Source: Corynebacterium massiliense DSM 45435 (lineage in GTDB: Bacteria; Actinomycetota; Actinomycetes; Mycobacteriales; Mycobacteriaceae). Taken from it: a stretch of DNA of 64,000 nt. The DNA lies in contig NZ_CP063189.1 in the NCBI RefSeq assembly GCF_028609805.1, positions 1,178,001 through 1,242,000 of the forward strand, written 5' to 3'. The translations under genes and the position numbers were made by a program. The notes under the pieces were generated by a model. The model was given only the letters and a program-made list of their open reading frames with translations. It was not told the DNA's origin and made no database searches. Below, in pieces: positions 37,849-46,579 of the stretch (its first letter is position 1; every line of letters starts with the position of its first letter).

Positions 37849-39117
37849 CTACTCACCCACCGGACCCCCGTTATGGGTACGGCGGGCCAGCTCTCCGTCG
37901 ACCTCCTGCAAGATCTGCGCGGCGATAACTTGCTTCGAACCGCGTGCGATTTCCCGCGGCTCGGCATCGCGCCGCAGGATCCAGCCGGCGTTGTCGGCTT
38001 GGCCGAAGACCTTGCCGCGCCCCACCTCGTTGGCCATCATGACATCGCAGCCCTTGCGCGCGAACTTCTTCTCCGCGTGTTCGAGCGGGGTCGCGTTGGC
38101 GTCGCCCGTCTCGGCGGCGAATCCAACGATCACGGTGCTGGCGCGCAGCTCGCCGTTCTCCCGGGCCCTGACCAGGCCAGCAAGGATGTCCGGGTTTTCC
38201 ACCAGCTCGATCTTCTGCAGCGCAGCGTCGTCCGATCCCTTCTTCATCTTGGAACCAGCCTCCGATGCGGGGCGGAAATCGGCGACAGCCGCCGCCATGA
38301 TGACAACGTCGGCGTCCCGGCTTTCCTCGCGCATAGCGGCGTCCATGTCGCGGGTGGATTCCACTCGCCGGATCTGGGCTCCGCTCGGCGTTGGCAGCGC
38401 GTCCGTGCGGCCCGCGACAAGGGTGACTGCGGCGCCACGCTGGGCGGCTACCTCCGCAAGGGCAAAGCCCTGCCGCCCGGACGACCGGTTCCCCAGGAAG
38501 CGCACCGGATCCAGGGCCTCTTCGGTGCCGCCCGCGGAGACCACCACCTTCTTTCCCCGCCAGTCCACCGCGGGGGCGAAACCGGCGAACACGGTGCGGG
38601 AGAACGCCGCGATAGCCTCTGGCTCAGGCAGGCGCCCCGCCCCAGAGTCCGGCCCCGTCAACCGCCCGTGGGCGGGTTCCATCACGGTGATCCCACGACG
38701 CCGCAGCGCGGCCACGTTGTCCTGCGTGGCCGGGTTGGTCCACATCTCCGTGTGCATGGCTGGAGCCACCACCACCGGGCAGGTGGCCACCAGCAAAGTA
38801 GCGGTAAGCAGATCGTCGGCGCGCCCGGCAGCGATGCGCGCGATGACGTCGGCGGTCGCCGGCGCAATCACGATCCCATCCGCCTCCTGGCCAACCCGCA
38901 CATGCTGCACCTCGTCGACGCGGGAGAATACGTCGGTGTCGACGGGGTTGCCGGACAGCGCCTCAAAAGTGGCCGCCCCGACGAAGTTCAGCGCGTTAGC
39001 CGTAGGCACGACCCGAACGCTGTCACCGCCCTCGGTGAAATTACGGATGAGGTGACAGGCCTTGAATGCGGCGACTCCCCCGGAGACGCCGACCACGATG
39101 TTGCGGGCTGCAGTCAT
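37849..39117 (-). CDS. coaBC: Bifunctional phosphopantothenoylcysteine decarboxylase / phosphopantothenate-cysteine ligase
   Basis: Two consecutive steps of coenzyme A synthesis in one protein. The N-terminal flavoprotein domain (about 1-180) has VGVSGGVAAFKACHLIRN, VIAPATADVIARIAAGRADD and VVAPAMHTEMWTNPATQDN. The His in PAMHTEMW, instead of Asn, agrees with other actinobacterial CoaBC as I recall. The C-terminal ligase domain has VVVSAGGTEEALDPVRFLGN and SSGRQGFALAEVAAQRGA. ATG 39117 (MTAARNIVVGVSGG) gives 422 residues; GTG 39123 is possible. The earlier frame up to 39189 runs into the rpoZ terminator. It lies between rpoZ and metK. Confidence 0.95.
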   Translation of the reverse strand: MTAARNIVVGVSGGVAAFKACHLIRNFTEGGDSVRVVPTANALNFVGAATFEALSGNPVDTDVFSRVDEVQHVRVGQEADGIVIAPATADVIARIAAGRADDLLTATLLVATCPVVVAPAMHTEMWTNPATQDNVAALRRRGITVMEPAHGRLTGPDSGAGRLPEPEAIAAFSRTVFAGFAPAVDWRGKKVVVSAGGTEEALDPVRFLGNRSSGRQGFALAEVAAQRGAAVTLVAGRTDALPTPSGAQIRRVESTRDMDAAMREESRDADVVIMAAAVADFRPASEAGSKMKKGSDDAALQKIELVENPDILAGLVRARENGELRASTVIVGFAAETGDANATPLEHAEKKFARKGCDVMMANEVGRGKVFGQADNAGWILRRDAEPREIARGSKQVIAAQILQEVDGELARRTHNGGPVGE

Positions 39118-39167
39118 GGTCACCCACCCTACGCGGTCACCCCGAACGGCGGGCAGCCCGTACATGC

Positions 39168-39219
39168 AAAAAGCGCCGAAGCTCCGCATCCGCGTTGCAA
39201 CGGTGCGGGCCTCGGCGCC
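39168..39219 (-). terminator. Rho-independent terminator of rpoZ
   Basis: On the minus strand GCGCCGAG pairs with CTTCGGCGC, extended by GCCCGCA with TGCGGAG, and TTTTT follows (39168-39172). The outer arms are at 39173-39179 and 39212-39218. It lies 43 bases after the rpoZ stop and before coaBC, so coaBC and metK need another promoter or read-through. Confidence 0.8.
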
Positions 39220-39261
39220 CGTAATATCCAGCCGACGTAAGAAGGCGAGACGCGAGTGTGT

Positions 39262-39567
39262 CTACTTACCTTCTTCGTGGTCCAGCAGCTCAGCGTTGAT
39301 CTCACGCATAGCGATGGACAGCGGCTTCTCCCCCTGATCTGGGGTTACCAGCGGGCCGACGAATTCGAAGACGCCCTCCTCCTGCTCCTGGTAGTAGCTG
39401 TTGATCTGTCGCGCGCGCTTCGCTGCGAAGATGGCCAGTGCGTACTTCGACGAGACCTTGTCCAAAAGCTCGTCGATCGGCGGGTTGGTGATTCCGAGCG
39501 GCGTATCAAATGCCGCTTCCAGCCGCCCGGAGTCGGCGTTCGAGTTCTCGGAAGTGGTCACGGTCAC
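39262..39567 (-). CDS. rpoZ: DNA-directed RNA polymerase omega subunit
   Basis: Small RNA polymerase subunit that helps fold beta-prime. The 101 residues begin at GTG 39567 ([14 protein letters not shown]). The conserved region is [20 protein letters not shown], then [20 protein letters not shown], with [14 protein letters not shown] at the end. A second in-frame GTG is at 39561. It lies between gmk and coaBC, the usual order, and is followed by a good terminator. Confidence 0.95.
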   Translation of the reverse strand: MTVTTSENSNADSGRLEAAFDTPLGITNPPIDELLDKVSSKYALAIFAAKRARQINSYYQEQEEGVFEFVGPLVTPDQGEKPLSIAMREINAELLDHEEGK

Positions 39568-39750
39568 CTCAACCTTTTCTTATGTTGTGATCAAAGTCTT
39601 CGGTGAGGAAGGACTGCTCCCTCACTGCAAGTGGTGGTTACAGGGTATGCGTTTGCGGGGAATAAACCCAACGGCTCGCCCTAGGCGGCTTACCGCAGGC
39701 GGGTGTCAGAGGCAGTTCGCCTGAGACGAATCGCCCGCGGCGGACCCGCC

Positions 39751-40323
39751 TTACGCTCCGCGGAGGATCCGGGCCAACTCGTCGACGGTGGCGTCCAAGT
39801 CGTCGTTCACGACAACGACGTCGAACTCGCCCTGAGCCGCCAACTCGTTGCGGGCCGTTTCCAGCCGACGGTCGATGACCTCCTGTGGTTCGGTGCCGCG
39901 GTTGGTCAACCGGTCCACCAACACCTCCCAGGACGGGGGTGCGAGGAAGACCAAGGTCGCCTCCGGCATGGCCTCCCGGACGTTACGGGCGCCCGCGAGG
40001 TCGACCTCAACCAGTACCGGACGGCCGTCGTCCATGGCGTCTCGCACTGGCTGCGCCGGGGTTCCCGAACGCTGGAGGCCGCCGTGGATATCCGCCCATT
40101 CGAGCATGAGGCCCTGATCGATGCGCTCTTGGAACTGCTCAGGGGTGACGAAGTAGTAATCCACCCCATCGGTCTCCCCGGGGCGGGGTTGGCGCGTAGT
40201 CATGGACACGCTGAAGTACAGCCTGTCCACTTCCTCACGCAGGCGCGAGACCACCGTGGATTTCCCCACTGCGGAAGGCCCAGCCAGAACGACTAGGCGC
40301 CCCCGCTCGGTTGCGCCAGACAT
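39751..40323 (-). CDS. gmk: Guanylate kinase
   Basis: Phosphorylates GMP to GDP. The 190 residues start [20 protein letters not shown]. The P-loop is GPSAVGKST (about 15-23). The GMP-binding block [20 protein letters not shown] and the region [11 protein letters not shown] are standard. The C-terminus has [20 protein letters not shown]. It starts at ATG 40323, 11 bases after the mihF stop, so the two are probably co-transcribed. A 183-base gap to rpoZ contains a small hairpin (GTGAGG 39603-39608, CCTCAC 39620-39625). Confidence 0.96.
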   Translation of the reverse strand: MSGATERGRLVVLAGPSAVGKSTVVSRLREEVDRLYFSVSMTTRQPRPGETDGVDYYFVTPEQFQERIDQGLMLEWADIHGGLQRSGTPAQPVRDAMDDGRPVLVEVDLAGARNVREAMPEATLVFLAPPSWEVLVDRLTNRGTEPQEVIDRRLETARNELAAQGEFDVVVVNDDLDATVDELARILRGA

Positions 40324-40334
40324 ACGACTCCGGA

Positions 40335-40655
40335 TTAGTCGTCGTAGCCGAAACGCTCGAGCAGAGCGCGGCGCTGACGGTCACCCAGGCCGCGCAGACG
40401 GCGGGTCTGAGCGATCTCGAGATCCTCCATGATCTCCTTAGCCTTGACCTTGCCCACCTTCGGCAGAGCCTCGAGGAGAGCGGAAACCTTGGTCTTGCCG
40501 ATGATCTCGTCGGACTCGGCCTTGTCCAGAACTTCCTTGAGGTCGGTGGCGCCGCGCTTGAGGTCAGCCTTCAGCTCGGCACGTGCCTTGCGGGCTTCAG
40601 CAGCCTTCGCGAGGGCTTCCTTGCGCTGCTCATCAGTCAACTTGGGAAGGGCCAC
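40335..40655 (-). CDS. mihF: Actinobacterial integration host factor (mIHF)
   Basis: Nucleoid-associated DNA-bending protein of the actinobacterial type, unrelated in fold to E. coli IHF. The 106 residues start at GTG 40655 ([20 protein letters not shown]). A lysine/alanine-rich helix is followed by the helix-turn-helix-like region [20 protein letters not shown], then [21 protein letters not shown] strong GGAGGAAA Shine-Dalgarno lies 6 bases upstream. It precedes gmk, the conserved order. Confidence 0.96.
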   Translation of the reverse strand: MALPKLTDEQRKEALAKAAEARKARAELKADLKRGATDLKEVLDKAESDEIIGKTKVSALLEALPKVGKVKAKEIMEDLEIAQTRRLRGLGDRQRRALLERFGYDD

Positions 40656-40676
40656 GGGGTTTCCTCCGATTCGTTT

Positions 40677-40704
40677 TTAGTAGTAGTGAATTCCTGTAGT
40701 ACAA
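40677..40704 (-). promoter_or_regulatory. Candidate promoter of mihF-gmk
   Basis: On the minus strand TTGTAC (40699-40704) and TACTAA (40677-40682) are separated by 16 bases, a fair sigma-A type promoter. The -10 lies 21 bases before the mihF GTG, leaving a leader of about 15 bases that includes the GGAGGAAA site. Confidence 0.55.
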
Positions 40705-40721
40705 CTACCAGATCTCGGCCA

Positions 40722-40814
40722 CCCAGGGCTCGTACAACCCCCTGGGGCTCAGCCGACTTCTGGCAATCCTAGCACTGCACCGTCCACGGTCATGCTCGGA
40801 CGGCATTGTAGCCG
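40722..40814. other. Structured intergenic segment between pyrF and mihF
   Basis: Three short stems follow each other: CCCAGGG (40722-40728) with CCCTGGG (40740-40746), CCGTCC (40780-40785) with GGACGG (40798-40803), and CGGC (40801-40804) with GCCG (40811-40814). The 245-base gap has no credible gene. It may hold the pyrF 3' end or a small RNA; no T-run is visible. Confidence 0.35.
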
Positions 40815-40900
40815 CCGGTTTACGCATGTCACCGCGCTAGCACAGTACAAAGTACCAGCTCGCGGAATGCAGCGTTAATCTTTTCCGGATCTGGGCGCGC

Positions 40901-41797
40901 CTACTGCGCCGCGAACTGCGCGGCGACCCTGCGTGCTTGCTTACGCAAGTCAGCCACCTGCGGGCCGGCCGAAAGCACCGACCGCGAGACGTTCGCGAAT
41001 CCGAGCTCCGGCGTCTTCCCCATGATGGCGCGCACGTCTTTCGCACCGCCGCCCTGCGCGCCCACGCCGGGCAGCAGGACCGGTCCATTCAGCTCGTCGA
41101 GGCGCGGTGGGTGGCTGACCGTCGCCCCCACGACGACTCCGCCGTTGCCCACGCCCGGCGCCTGCGCGTTGTAGCGCGCGCACTCGTCGACCACGCTTTG
41201 GGCAACGGTGAGCTCACGCTCGCCGGAGTCACCATCGTCCTGGCGGGCGACGGCCGCGTTCTGTACGTCCCGCGCCTCCGGGTTCGACGTCGCCGCGAGG
41301 ACGAAAAAGCCCGCCCCGGTCTCCACCGCCTTGTCGAACACCGGCTGCAGGGCGCCAACGCCCAGGTACGGCGAGACGGTCACGGCATCGGCACGCAGGG
41401 GCGAGGCCGGATCCATCCAGGCGTCGGCGTAGCCCGCCATCGTGGAACCGATGTCACCGCGTTTGGCATCCGCGATGGACAAACACCCCGCCTCCCGCAG
41501 CGCCGCGAGCGTTTCCTCGAGTACCGCAAACCCGGCCGATCCGAAACGCTCGAAGAAGGCAACCTGGGGTTTGACTGCCGCGGCGGTATCCGCAAAGGCC
41601 TCCACACAGGTCAGGCTAAAGGTCCGCAGGCCATCCGCGGAGTGCGGCAGCCCCCACTGCTCGAGAAGGTGCGGGTGTGGGTCAATCCCCACGCACAGCT
41701 GTCCCCGCGCCTTTCCCGCGGCCACGAGCCGCTCCCCGAACGATGCGGAGGTTTCTCCCCCACTGCGCAAACCGTCCCCCGTCATTTCTGAAACCAT
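40901..41797 (-). CDS. pyrF: Orotidine 5'-phosphate decarboxylase (group 2)
   Basis: Last step of UMP synthesis. The 298 residues belong to the longer, mycobacterial-type OMP decarboxylase. The catalytic motif is SIADAKRGDIGSTMAGYADA. The N-terminus LCVGIDPHPHLLEQWGLP and the phosphate region LPGVGAQGGGAKDV are typical. ATG 41797 (MVSEMTGDGL) has GGGAGAAG upstream; MTGDG at 41785 is an alternative. Here it is separated from the other pyr genes and is divergent from the SRPBCC-epimerase gene. Confidence 0.95.
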   Translation of the reverse strand: MVSEMTGDGLRSGGETSASFGERLVAAGKARGQLCVGIDPHPHLLEQWGLPHSADGLRTFSLTCVEAFADTAAAVKPQVAFFERFGSAGFAVLEETLAALREAGCLSIADAKRGDIGSTMAGYADAWMDPASPLRADAVTVSPYLGVGALQPVFDKAVETGAGFFVLAATSNPEARDVQNAAVARQDDGDSGERELTVAQSVVDECARYNAQAPGVGNGGVVVGATVSHPPRLDELNGPVLLPGVGAQGGGAKDVRAIMGKTPELGFANVSRSVLSAGPQVADLRKQARRVAAQFAAQ

Positions 41798-41933
41798 GGT
41801 GTCTTCTCCCGTCTAGGGTGGCCGTACAACAACACTGCGCTCGTATCCTCGGTCAGTGTAGCGCCCGACGTGCGCCCGCCCCGGTGGTCCTCCCCTCTGC
41901 GCGCCCCACTCGTAAAAGAAAGGTCAACAGCGA

Positions 41934-43379
41934 ATGTCCTTCCACGCTTTCCACCTCGTTCCGGCACCGCGCCGCCTGGTGTGGCAGTGGCACACCCACC
42001 CTGGCGCGGTGGCACGACTCACCCCGCCTTTCTTGCCGATGTCCCCGCTGGCCCAAGCCACCGACCTGCGGGACGGGGAAACCCGGTTCCAGCTCCCGGC
42101 CGGCCTGCAGTGGCGCGCGCAGCACCAGCCGCGCGCTTTCGCCGCCGGCCGCCGGTTCCAGGACCTGTGCACAAACCCGCCGCTCGCGCAGACGACCCGC
42201 TGGCGCCACACGCACTCGTTTGTCGATCACCCGGCGGGCACCCTGGTGGAAGATTCTGTGCGCACCACCGCCCCGGCGGCCTGCCTCAACAGTGCCTTCG
42301 CCTACCGGCAGCAGCAGCTCATCCACGACATCGCTTTCCTTGACCGCATGGCCGACCTCGCCCCTCGCACCGCCGTTCTGCACGGCGGACGGCCGCTGAC
42401 CGTGGCGGTGACCGGTTCCCACGGCGGTGTGGGCAGTCGGCTGTGCGCCCAGCTAGAAACCGCCGGCCACCGCGTCATCCGCCTCGTGCGCGGCGCGCCA
42501 ACCCCCGGTGCCAGTGAGCGCCATTGGGACCCTGAGCATCCGGCGGCGGACCTTCTCGCCGGAGTCGACGCGGTCGCCCACCTTGCGGGCGCGCCCATCT
42601 TTGGACGGTTCACCGTCAAGCACAAGGAGGAGATCTACTCCTCGCGGGTGGCCCCGACCGAGAAGCTGGCGCGGCTTGCCGCCCGCACTGACAGCGTGCA
42701 GACCTTTGTCACCGCCTCGGCCATTGGGTTCTACGGCGCCGACCGCGGCGACGAAGTCCTCACGGAGTCCTCGGAGCGCGGCGATGGGTTCCTCGCCGAC
42801 GTAGTCAGCGACTGGGAAGCGGCGTGCCGGCCGGCGTACGAATCGGGAACCACCCGCATAGTCAACGTGCGCACGGGCATCTCCCTGGCCGGAGATTCCG
42901 GCCTTCTGCCGCTTTTAAAAACGGCGTTTTCTACCGGTCTCGGCGGGCCTTTTGGCGATGGCCAGTTCTGGTTCTCGTGGGTGGGCGTGGACGATCTCAC
43001 CGACGTGTACGTGCGCGCGCTTGTCGATGCCGAAAGCCCCCACGCTCTCCGCGGCCCCGTCAACGCGACGGCCCCGCACCCGGTGACCAACCGCGACATG
43101 GCGCACGCGCTCGGTTCGGTTCTTCACCGCCCGGCTGTCATCCCGCTCCCCACGTGGGCGCCGGCCCTGCTGCTGGGTAGAGAGGGCGCGGGCGAGCTGG
43201 CGCTGGCGGATCAGAACGTCGCCCCGGCCGCGCTGGAGCGGGCAGGCCACGCGTTCCGCTACCCGCAGATCGAAGCCGCGCTCCGCCACGAACTCGGCGG
43301 CGAAAAGCTGTGGTCGCCGAAACACCCGGCCGCCCAGGCAGCTTCCCAGGCGGCGGGCACGGGTGTCCGGCGGAGCTGA
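41934..43379 (+). CDS. SRPBCC domain + TIGR01777-type NAD-dependent epimerase fusion
   Basis: Two-domain protein of unknown substrate. The N-terminal part (about 1-155) looks like an SRPBCC/polyketide-cyclase ligand-binding fold, with WQWHTHPGAVARLTPPFLP and WRHTHSFVDHPAGTLVED. The C-terminal part is a TIGR01777 (YfcH/SDR39) oxidoreductase. Its nucleotide motif is VAVTGSHGGVGSRL, followed by VDAVAHLAGAPIFGRF and ASAIGFYGADRGDEVLTE, and ending with the DUF1731-like VIPLPTWAPALLLGREG. ATG 41934 has AAAGAAAGG upstream. The fusion is known in actinobacteria. It is the first gene before two YbjN-like genes. Confidence 0.85.
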   Translation: MSFHAFHLVPAPRRLVWQWHTHPGAVARLTPPFLPMSPLAQATDLRDGETRFQLPAGLQWRAQHQPRAFAAGRRFQDLCTNPPLAQTTRWRHTHSFVDHPAGTLVEDSVRTTAPAACLNSAFAYRQQQLIHDIAFLDRMADLAPRTAVLHGGRPLTVAVTGSHGGVGSRLCAQLETAGHRVIRLVRGAPTPGASERHWDPEHPAADLLAGVDAVAHLAGAPIFGRFTVKHKEEIYSSRVAPTEKLARLAARTDSVQTFVTASAIGFYGADRGDEVLTESSERGDGFLADVVSDWEAACRPAYESGTTRIVNVRTGISLAGDSGLLPLLKTAFSTGLGGPFGDGQFWFSWVGVDDLTDVYVRALVDAESPHALRGPVNATAPHPVTNRDMAHALGSVLHRPAVIPLPTWAPALLLGREGAGELALADQNVAPAALERAGHAFRYPQIEAALRHELGGEKLWSPKHPAAQAASQAAGTGVRRS

Positions 43380-43467
43380 TAGCGTTGCCGGTTAAGGTTG
43401 CCCACTGACAACCCCACTGATGACATTGCCCACACTGACTATGTAGAAGGAACGGGTTGTACCCACA

Positions 43468-43962
43468 GTGACTCATCCAGACAACGAGATTGCCCCGGAT
43501 AGCGCTATCGAGCCGTTGTCGCTCGAGCGCATCGGGGACATTTTTAACGCACAGAACTTGGATTTCCGCTTCGAGGAACAGCCGGTCGGTGACGACGAGA
43601 CCGTCCGCATTTTGCGCACCGGCTTTTCCAACGCGGCTATCGCGTTCCAGCACCGCGACAACACGCTTATCTGCGATTCCATCTGGCGCGGCGACATCCC
43701 AGCCGACAAGGCCCCCGAGGTGCTCGCCACCATCAACCAGTGGAACACGAATCACTTCGCGCCCACTTTGCGGTTCTTCGAGGCCGCGGGCAAGAGCCTG
43801 GCCATCTCGGGGTTCCGGGAGCTCCACGTGGGCGCCGGCGTGACCCGCAACCAGCTCGGCGCTTTTGTCATGTCGTCGCTGAACTCCATCCTGGAGTCTT
43901 TCAACTGGCTGGAACAGCAGTACCCCGATCTAGTTACCTGGGAGGAGCACAACCATGACTAA
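43468..43962 (+). CDS. YbjN-domain protein 1
   Basis: Cytosolic protein of the YbjN (bacterial sensory transduction regulator-like) family; the function is not established. The 164 residues start at GTG 43468 (THPDNEIAPDSAIEPLSLER). The fold signature is a compact alpha/beta domain with EDNLDFRF-like AQNLDFRFEEQPVGDDE, NTLICDSIWRGDIPADKA and GAFVMSSLNSILESFNWLEQ. No membrane segment. It overlaps the next YbjN gene by 8 bases. The pair may form a heterodimer. Confidence 0.78.
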   Translation: MTHPDNEIAPDSAIEPLSLERIGDIFNAQNLDFRFEEQPVGDDETVRILRTGFSNAAIAFQHRDNTLICDSIWRGDIPADKAPEVLATINQWNTNHFAPTLRFFEAAGKSLAISGFRELHVGAGVTRNQLGAFVMSSLNSILESFNWLEQQYPDLVTWEEHNHD

Positions 43963-44467
43963 TGAGGAAGGCGCTCAGCCTACAGGCGTACAGCAGCCCG
44001 CGGTCACGATGGAGCGCGTCATCGAGGCGATGCGCACCTTCGACATCGAGCTGGAAAAGGTGCCGGGCAACGACACCGCTGCTACGGCGAACCTCAACGG
44101 CCTGCCGGTTCTGTTCGCGCTGTTGGACACCGTCGTCATCGTCCGGTGCGACGTCCCCACCGACGCGTCCTTCGCCCAGGCCGACGCCGGCCTGTTCCTC
44201 GCCGCGAACCAGATCAATTCGGTGCCCTTCGGCGCCCGCGCGGTGATCGCGGATCACGATGACATGCTCGTCGTCCGCACCGAACGCGACGTGCCGTGCG
44301 CAGCCGGGCTTTCCGATGCCCAGCTGGCGCCAGCCCTGCAGGCCGCCGTCGACGGCGTGCTCGGCGCCCAGGATGCGATGGTCGCCGCCGCCGAGGAGAT
44401 GACCAAGCTCGGCGAGCAGGCTGCCGAAGGCGACGCCGAGTCCGCGAACGCCAAATCCGCCGACTAG
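43955..44467 (+). CDS. YbjN-domain protein 2
   Basis: Second YbjN-like protein, 170 residues, starting at ATG 43955 inside the end of the first. The core has MERVIEAMRTFDIELEKVPG and VLFALLDTVVIVRCDVPTDA. Unlike the first copy it ends in an acidic/Ala-rich tail (GEQAAEGDAESANAKSAD). The 8-base overlap suggests coupled translation and possibly stoichiometric partners. Its TAG stop is base-to-base with the stop of the convergent PPK2 gene. Confidence 0.78.
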   Translation: MTNEEGAQPTGVQQPAVTMERVIEAMRTFDIELEKVPGNDTAATANLNGLPVLFALLDTVVIVRCDVPTDASFAQADAGLFLAANQINSVPFGARAVIADHDDMLVVRTERDVPCAAGLSDAQLAPALQAAVDGVLGAQDAMVAAAEEMTKLGEQAAEGDAESANAKSAD

Positions 44468-44473
44468 CTAGTC
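44462..44473. repeat. Palindrome formed by two facing stop codons
   Basis: GACTAGCTAGTC is a perfect 12-base palindrome. Its centre joins TAG (44465-44467, plus strand) and CTA (44468-44470, the minus-strand TAG). The two convergent genes end with zero bases between them and no terminator hairpin or T-run is seen. Confidence 0.8.
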
Positions 44474-45349
44474 CGACTCCTCGAGGCGAGCGCGCTCGAC
44501 CTCGGGGTCAAAATCCCGGCCCGGCCAGGACAAATCGAGGTTCCGTAGCCCGTTGAGGATAAGGAACTTTAGCGCCATGCGCGCGTATTTCTTGTTGTCG
44601 GTCGGGATGACGTACCACGGGGCGTAGTCCTCGTCGGTGCGCCGAATGGCGTCCTCATAGGCAGCCATGTAGTCGTCCCACAACTTCCGCTCGTCGATGT
44701 CGCCCGGGTCGTACTTCCAGTGTTTGTCTTCGCGCTCGATGCGCTTGAGCAGGTTTTTCTTCTGGAAATCCCGGGAGATATGGAAGAAGACCTTGATGAT
44801 GTGGACGTTTCTCGCAGCCAGCTCGCGCTCATAGCCGCGGATGGCGCCAAAACGCCGCTCCACCTCGGGCTCGTCTACCCATTCGTGCACGCGCTGGATG
44901 AGCACGTCCTCGTAGTGCGAGCGATCGAACGCGACAATCTGGCCCGGCTCGGGGTCGTGTTTGCGGATGCGCCAGAGGAAGTCGTGCTCGAGCTCTTCCT
45001 CGGTCGGCTTGCCGAAGCCCACCGTAGAGGTGCCTTGCGGATCGAAGAGGTTGAGCACGTGGCGGATGGCTCCGCCCTTGCCGGAAGTGTCCATGCCCTG
45101 CAACACGACGAGGAGGGAGGGCGCGGGCGTGTCCGCCTCACCGTCATTATTGCTATCCCCGCCCGCGCGGGCGGTCGCGAACAGCTTCTCCTGCAGATCG
45201 TAAAGCTCGTCGTCGAAGTGCTCGAAGCGGGATTTCAGGTCATCCTTGTCGCCGGAAAACCCCGGTGTCGAGCTGGGATCGACGTCGGCGAGCCGGAAGT
45301 TATTTCCGGCCCGCAGTGTGAGCGCGTCCTTGATCTTGAATTTACCCAT
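44468..45349 (-). CDS. PPK2-family polyphosphate:nucleotide phosphotransferase
   Basis: Member of the PPK2 family, which uses polyphosphate to phosphorylate nucleoside mono- or diphosphates. The 293 residues have a Walker-A-like QGMDTSGKGGAIRHVLN (about 85-101). The lid/catalytic blocks are FDRSHYEDVLIQRVHEW and KVFFHISRDFQKKNLLKRI. EDKHWKYDPGDIDERKLWDD and APWYVIPTDNKKYARM follow. This combination is closer to the AMP/ADP-using (TIGR03709-like, class III) group than to class I, but specificity cannot be decided. ATG 45349; nusB ends 11 bases upstream. Confidence 0.87.
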   Translation of the reverse strand: MGKFKIKDALTLRAGNNFRLADVDPSSTPGFSGDKDDLKSRFEHFDDELYDLQEKLFATARAGGDSNNDGEADTPAPSLLVVLQGMDTSGKGGAIRHVLNLFDPQGTSTVGFGKPTEEELEHDFLWRIRKHDPEPGQIVAFDRSHYEDVLIQRVHEWVDEPEVERRFGAIRGYERELAARNVHIIKVFFHISRDFQKKNLLKRIEREDKHWKYDPGDIDERKLWDDYMAAYEDAIRRTDEDYAPWYVIPTDNKKYARMALKFLILNGLRNLDLSWPGRDFDPEVERARLEESD

Positions 45350-45360
45350 GGCGCGCCACC

Positions 45361-45945
45361 CTACACGTCGTCCGAATCGCCCTCCGGGAAAGTTTCAGAC
45401 TCGTCTGCGAGCGACTCATCGCTCATCGGCGAGTCATCGCTCATCGGCGAGTCCGCGTGGTCGGCCTGGGCGACATCGTCAAGCAAGGCGTTGATATAGC
45501 CCGCTGCGGTCGGCTCCGAGTATTCGCTGGCCAGCTCCACGCCTTCCACCACGCCAATCGGCGCCGGGATATCCGGGTTAAAGCGCAGCTCCCAGACGGA
45601 AACGCGCAAAATGGCGCGGTCGACCGCGGGGATGCGGTGCAGCTCCCAGTCCGCCGACAGGAACCGCTCGATGAGATCGTCGACCGCATCGAGCTCTTCC
45701 GCCACACCGGTGACAATCTCGCGGGTGTACGGCGCGATGGGCGCGATGGATTCGTGGTCCTCGCGCCACAACGCCTCGCGCTCCTCGACGAGCGCTACCG
45801 GATCCGTGTCACGGTTTTCCGCCTCGTAGAGGATGTCCACCGCACGCCGGCGGGCGCGGTGACGCGCGCCGTGACGCTTCCGGCGCGGGACGCGCCCAGG
45901 CGTCCCCTCCGCCTGGCCTGCTTCCGTCTCGTTGTCAGTAGTCAC
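45361..45945 (-). CDS. nusB: Transcription antitermination protein NusB
   Basis: RNA-binding subunit of the rRNA antitermination complex. The 194 residues are longer than E. coli NusB because of N- and C-terminal tails. The core has [40 protein letters not shown] and [20 protein letters not shown]. The C-terminal tail repeats [16 protein letters not shown] and is acidic. GTG 45945 ([13 protein letters not shown]) is the start. It lies 18 bases after efp, at the end of the aro-pepQ-efp-nusB operon. Confidence 0.94.
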   Translation of the reverse strand: MTTDNETEAGQAEGTPGRVPRRKRHGARHRARRRAVDILYEAENRDTDPVALVEEREALWREDHESIAPIAPYTREIVTGVAEELDAVDDLIERFLSADWELHRIPAVDRAILRVSVWELRFNPDIPAPIGVVEGVELASEYSEPTAAGYINALLDDVAQADHADSPMSDDSPMSDESLADESETFPEGDSDDV

Positions 45946-45963
45946 AGTCTTCTCGGATACGCG

Positions 45964-46527
45964 CTAGTTGTTGACGCGGGACTGGTACTCACCCGAGCGG
46001 GTGTCGATCTTGAGCACGTTACCAGTCTCGATGAACAGCGGGACCTGGATTTCCGCACCGGTCTCCAGGGTGGCCGGCTTGGTGCCGCCGTTGGAGCGAT
46101 CGCCCTGCAGGCCCGGATCGGTGTGCTGCACCTCGAGCTCGACAGAGACCGGGAGCTCGGCGAACAGCGGCTCATTTTCGTGGAAGGAGACCTGCACCGG
46201 CATGTTTTCCTTCAGGAACTTCGCCGCGTCGCCGAACTTGTTTTCATCCAGCTCGACCTGGTCGAAGGTTTTGTCGTCCATGACGACGTAGTTGGTGCCG
46301 TCGAAGTACAGGTAGGTCATGTCGCGGCGATCCACGGTCGCAGTCTCTACCTTGGCGCCAGCGTTCCACGTCTTGTCGGTGACCTTGCCGGTCATGACGT
46401 CCTTGAGCTTGGTGCGCACAAAGGCCGGTCCCTTGCCGGGCTTGACGTGCTGGAACTCGACAATCTGCTGGAGCTTGTTGTCGATCTTCAACACCAGACC
46501 GTTTTTGAATGCAGTGGTATCAGCCAC
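45964..46527 (-). CDS. efp: Elongation factor P
   Basis: Rescues ribosomes stalled at consecutive prolines. The 187 residues show the three domains of EF-P. Domain I has [20 protein letters not shown] and the loop [16 protein letters not shown], with a lysine at the tip. The C-terminal OB domain ends in [14 protein letters not shown]. The start is GTG 46527. It lies between pepQ and nusB, the classic order. Confidence 0.97.
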   Translation of the reverse strand: MADTTAFKNGLVLKIDNKLQQIVEFQHVKPGKGPAFVRTKLKDVMTGKVTDKTWNAGAKVETATVDRRDMTYLYFDGTNYVVMDDKTFDQVELDENKFGDAAKFLKENMPVQVSFHENEPLFAELPVSVELEVQHTDPGLQGDRSNGGTKPATLETGAEIQVPLFIETGNVLKIDTRSGEYQSRVNN

Positions 46528-46579
46528 GAATCAATCTCCCGAATACATAGACGGCTTCAAAAGTACTTCGGACAGTGTA

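Noticed and set aside
39568..39750. Possible small gene or RNA between gmk and rpoZ
   Set aside because: No open frame with a start and Shine-Dalgarno, and only a 6-base hairpin; probably untranslated leader.
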